From positions 1 through 5,748 of the forward strand of contig JANRAA010000079.1 of assembly GCA_030728235.1 (NCBI GenBank): 5,748 nt of DNA, given 5' to 3'. A program made the position numbers and the translations under genes. The notes beneath the pieces are model-generated. The model worked only from the letters and a program-made list of their open reading frames with translations, was not told the origin of the DNA and searched no databases. The stretch is from Flavobacteriales bacterium. Its GTDB lineage: Bacteria > Bacteroidota > Bacteroidia > Flavobacteriales_D > Sanyastnellaceae. Positions 5,722 through 5,748 of the stretch are shown piece by piece. Each line of letters starts with the position of its first letter. The stretch's first letter is position 1.

Positions 5722-5748
5722 ATGAAAAAGGCAATGCAACAGCCATTG
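5722..5748 (+). CDS. start of a further gene, cut by the window edge
   Basis: An ATG at 5722-5724 opens nine codons, MKKAMQQPL, to the right edge. The MKK start could be the positive n-region of a signal peptide, but too little is visible to say what it encodes. The 28-base spacer after the upstream stop (ACAACAACTACTACTTAATC and on) is A/T/C-rich, with no Shine-Dalgarno sequence, no terminator and no TAnnTTTG element, so it is probably in the same transcript as the small exported-protein gene. Confidence 0.45.

Noticed and set aside
1..5748. A new defence, secretion or mobile system across the window
   Set aside because: The central genes are recognisable housekeeping or metabolic families, and there are no nuclease, transposase, toxin-antitoxin or recombination features to support a system.

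Overview
This window looks like chromosomal DNA from a Bacteroidota bacterium, probably a Flavobacteriales-type marine or freshwater lineage. Two things point there. The minus-strand gene encodes a secreted protein ending in a type IX secretion (T9SS) type A sorting domain. The octamer TACCTTTG, an exact fit to the Bacteroidota -7 promoter element TAnnTTTG, occurs three times upstream of genes that have no obvious Shine-Dalgarno sequence. The phylum call is strong; anything finer is a guess.

Layout. Positions 1-133 hold the 3' end of an unrecognised plus-strand gene. Its last 14 bases overlap, tail to tail, the 3' end of a 619-residue minus-strand gene (120-1979) for a glycine-rich secreted T9SS cargo protein. 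A 97-bp divergent spacer with a promoter then leads into a tight plus-strand operon. It holds purN (2077-2655, GAR formyltransferase), a MarC-family membrane protein (2655-3233) and an RNase HI gene (3233-3727). Both junctions are one-base TGATG overlaps. After a 63-bp gap with its own promoter comes a glutaryl-CoA dehydrogenase gene (3791-4969), closed by a clear intrinsic terminator. The AT-rich interval 4970-5282 holds this terminator, a possible 39-residue minus-strand small ORF and a third TACCTTTG promoter with an approximately 80-nt leader. It is followed by a small predicted exported protein of unknown function (about 5283-5693) and the first nine codons of another gene (from 5722) that runs off the window.

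How the genes fit together. purN, marC-like and rnhA appear co-transcribed and translationally coupled, but they share no pathway (purine synthesis, membrane protein, RNA/DNA hybrid removal). Glutaryl-CoA dehydrogenase is a separate unit for lysine/tryptophan-type catabolism. The two ends of the window hold exported proteins, one certainly T9SS-type, which look like the lineage-specific part. I found no mobile element, CRISPR array, RNA gene or recognisable defence system. I do not see evidence for a novel multi-gene system. The most interesting parts are the glycine-rich secreted protein with its repeated strand-turn pattern, and the small exported-protein locus at the right edge.
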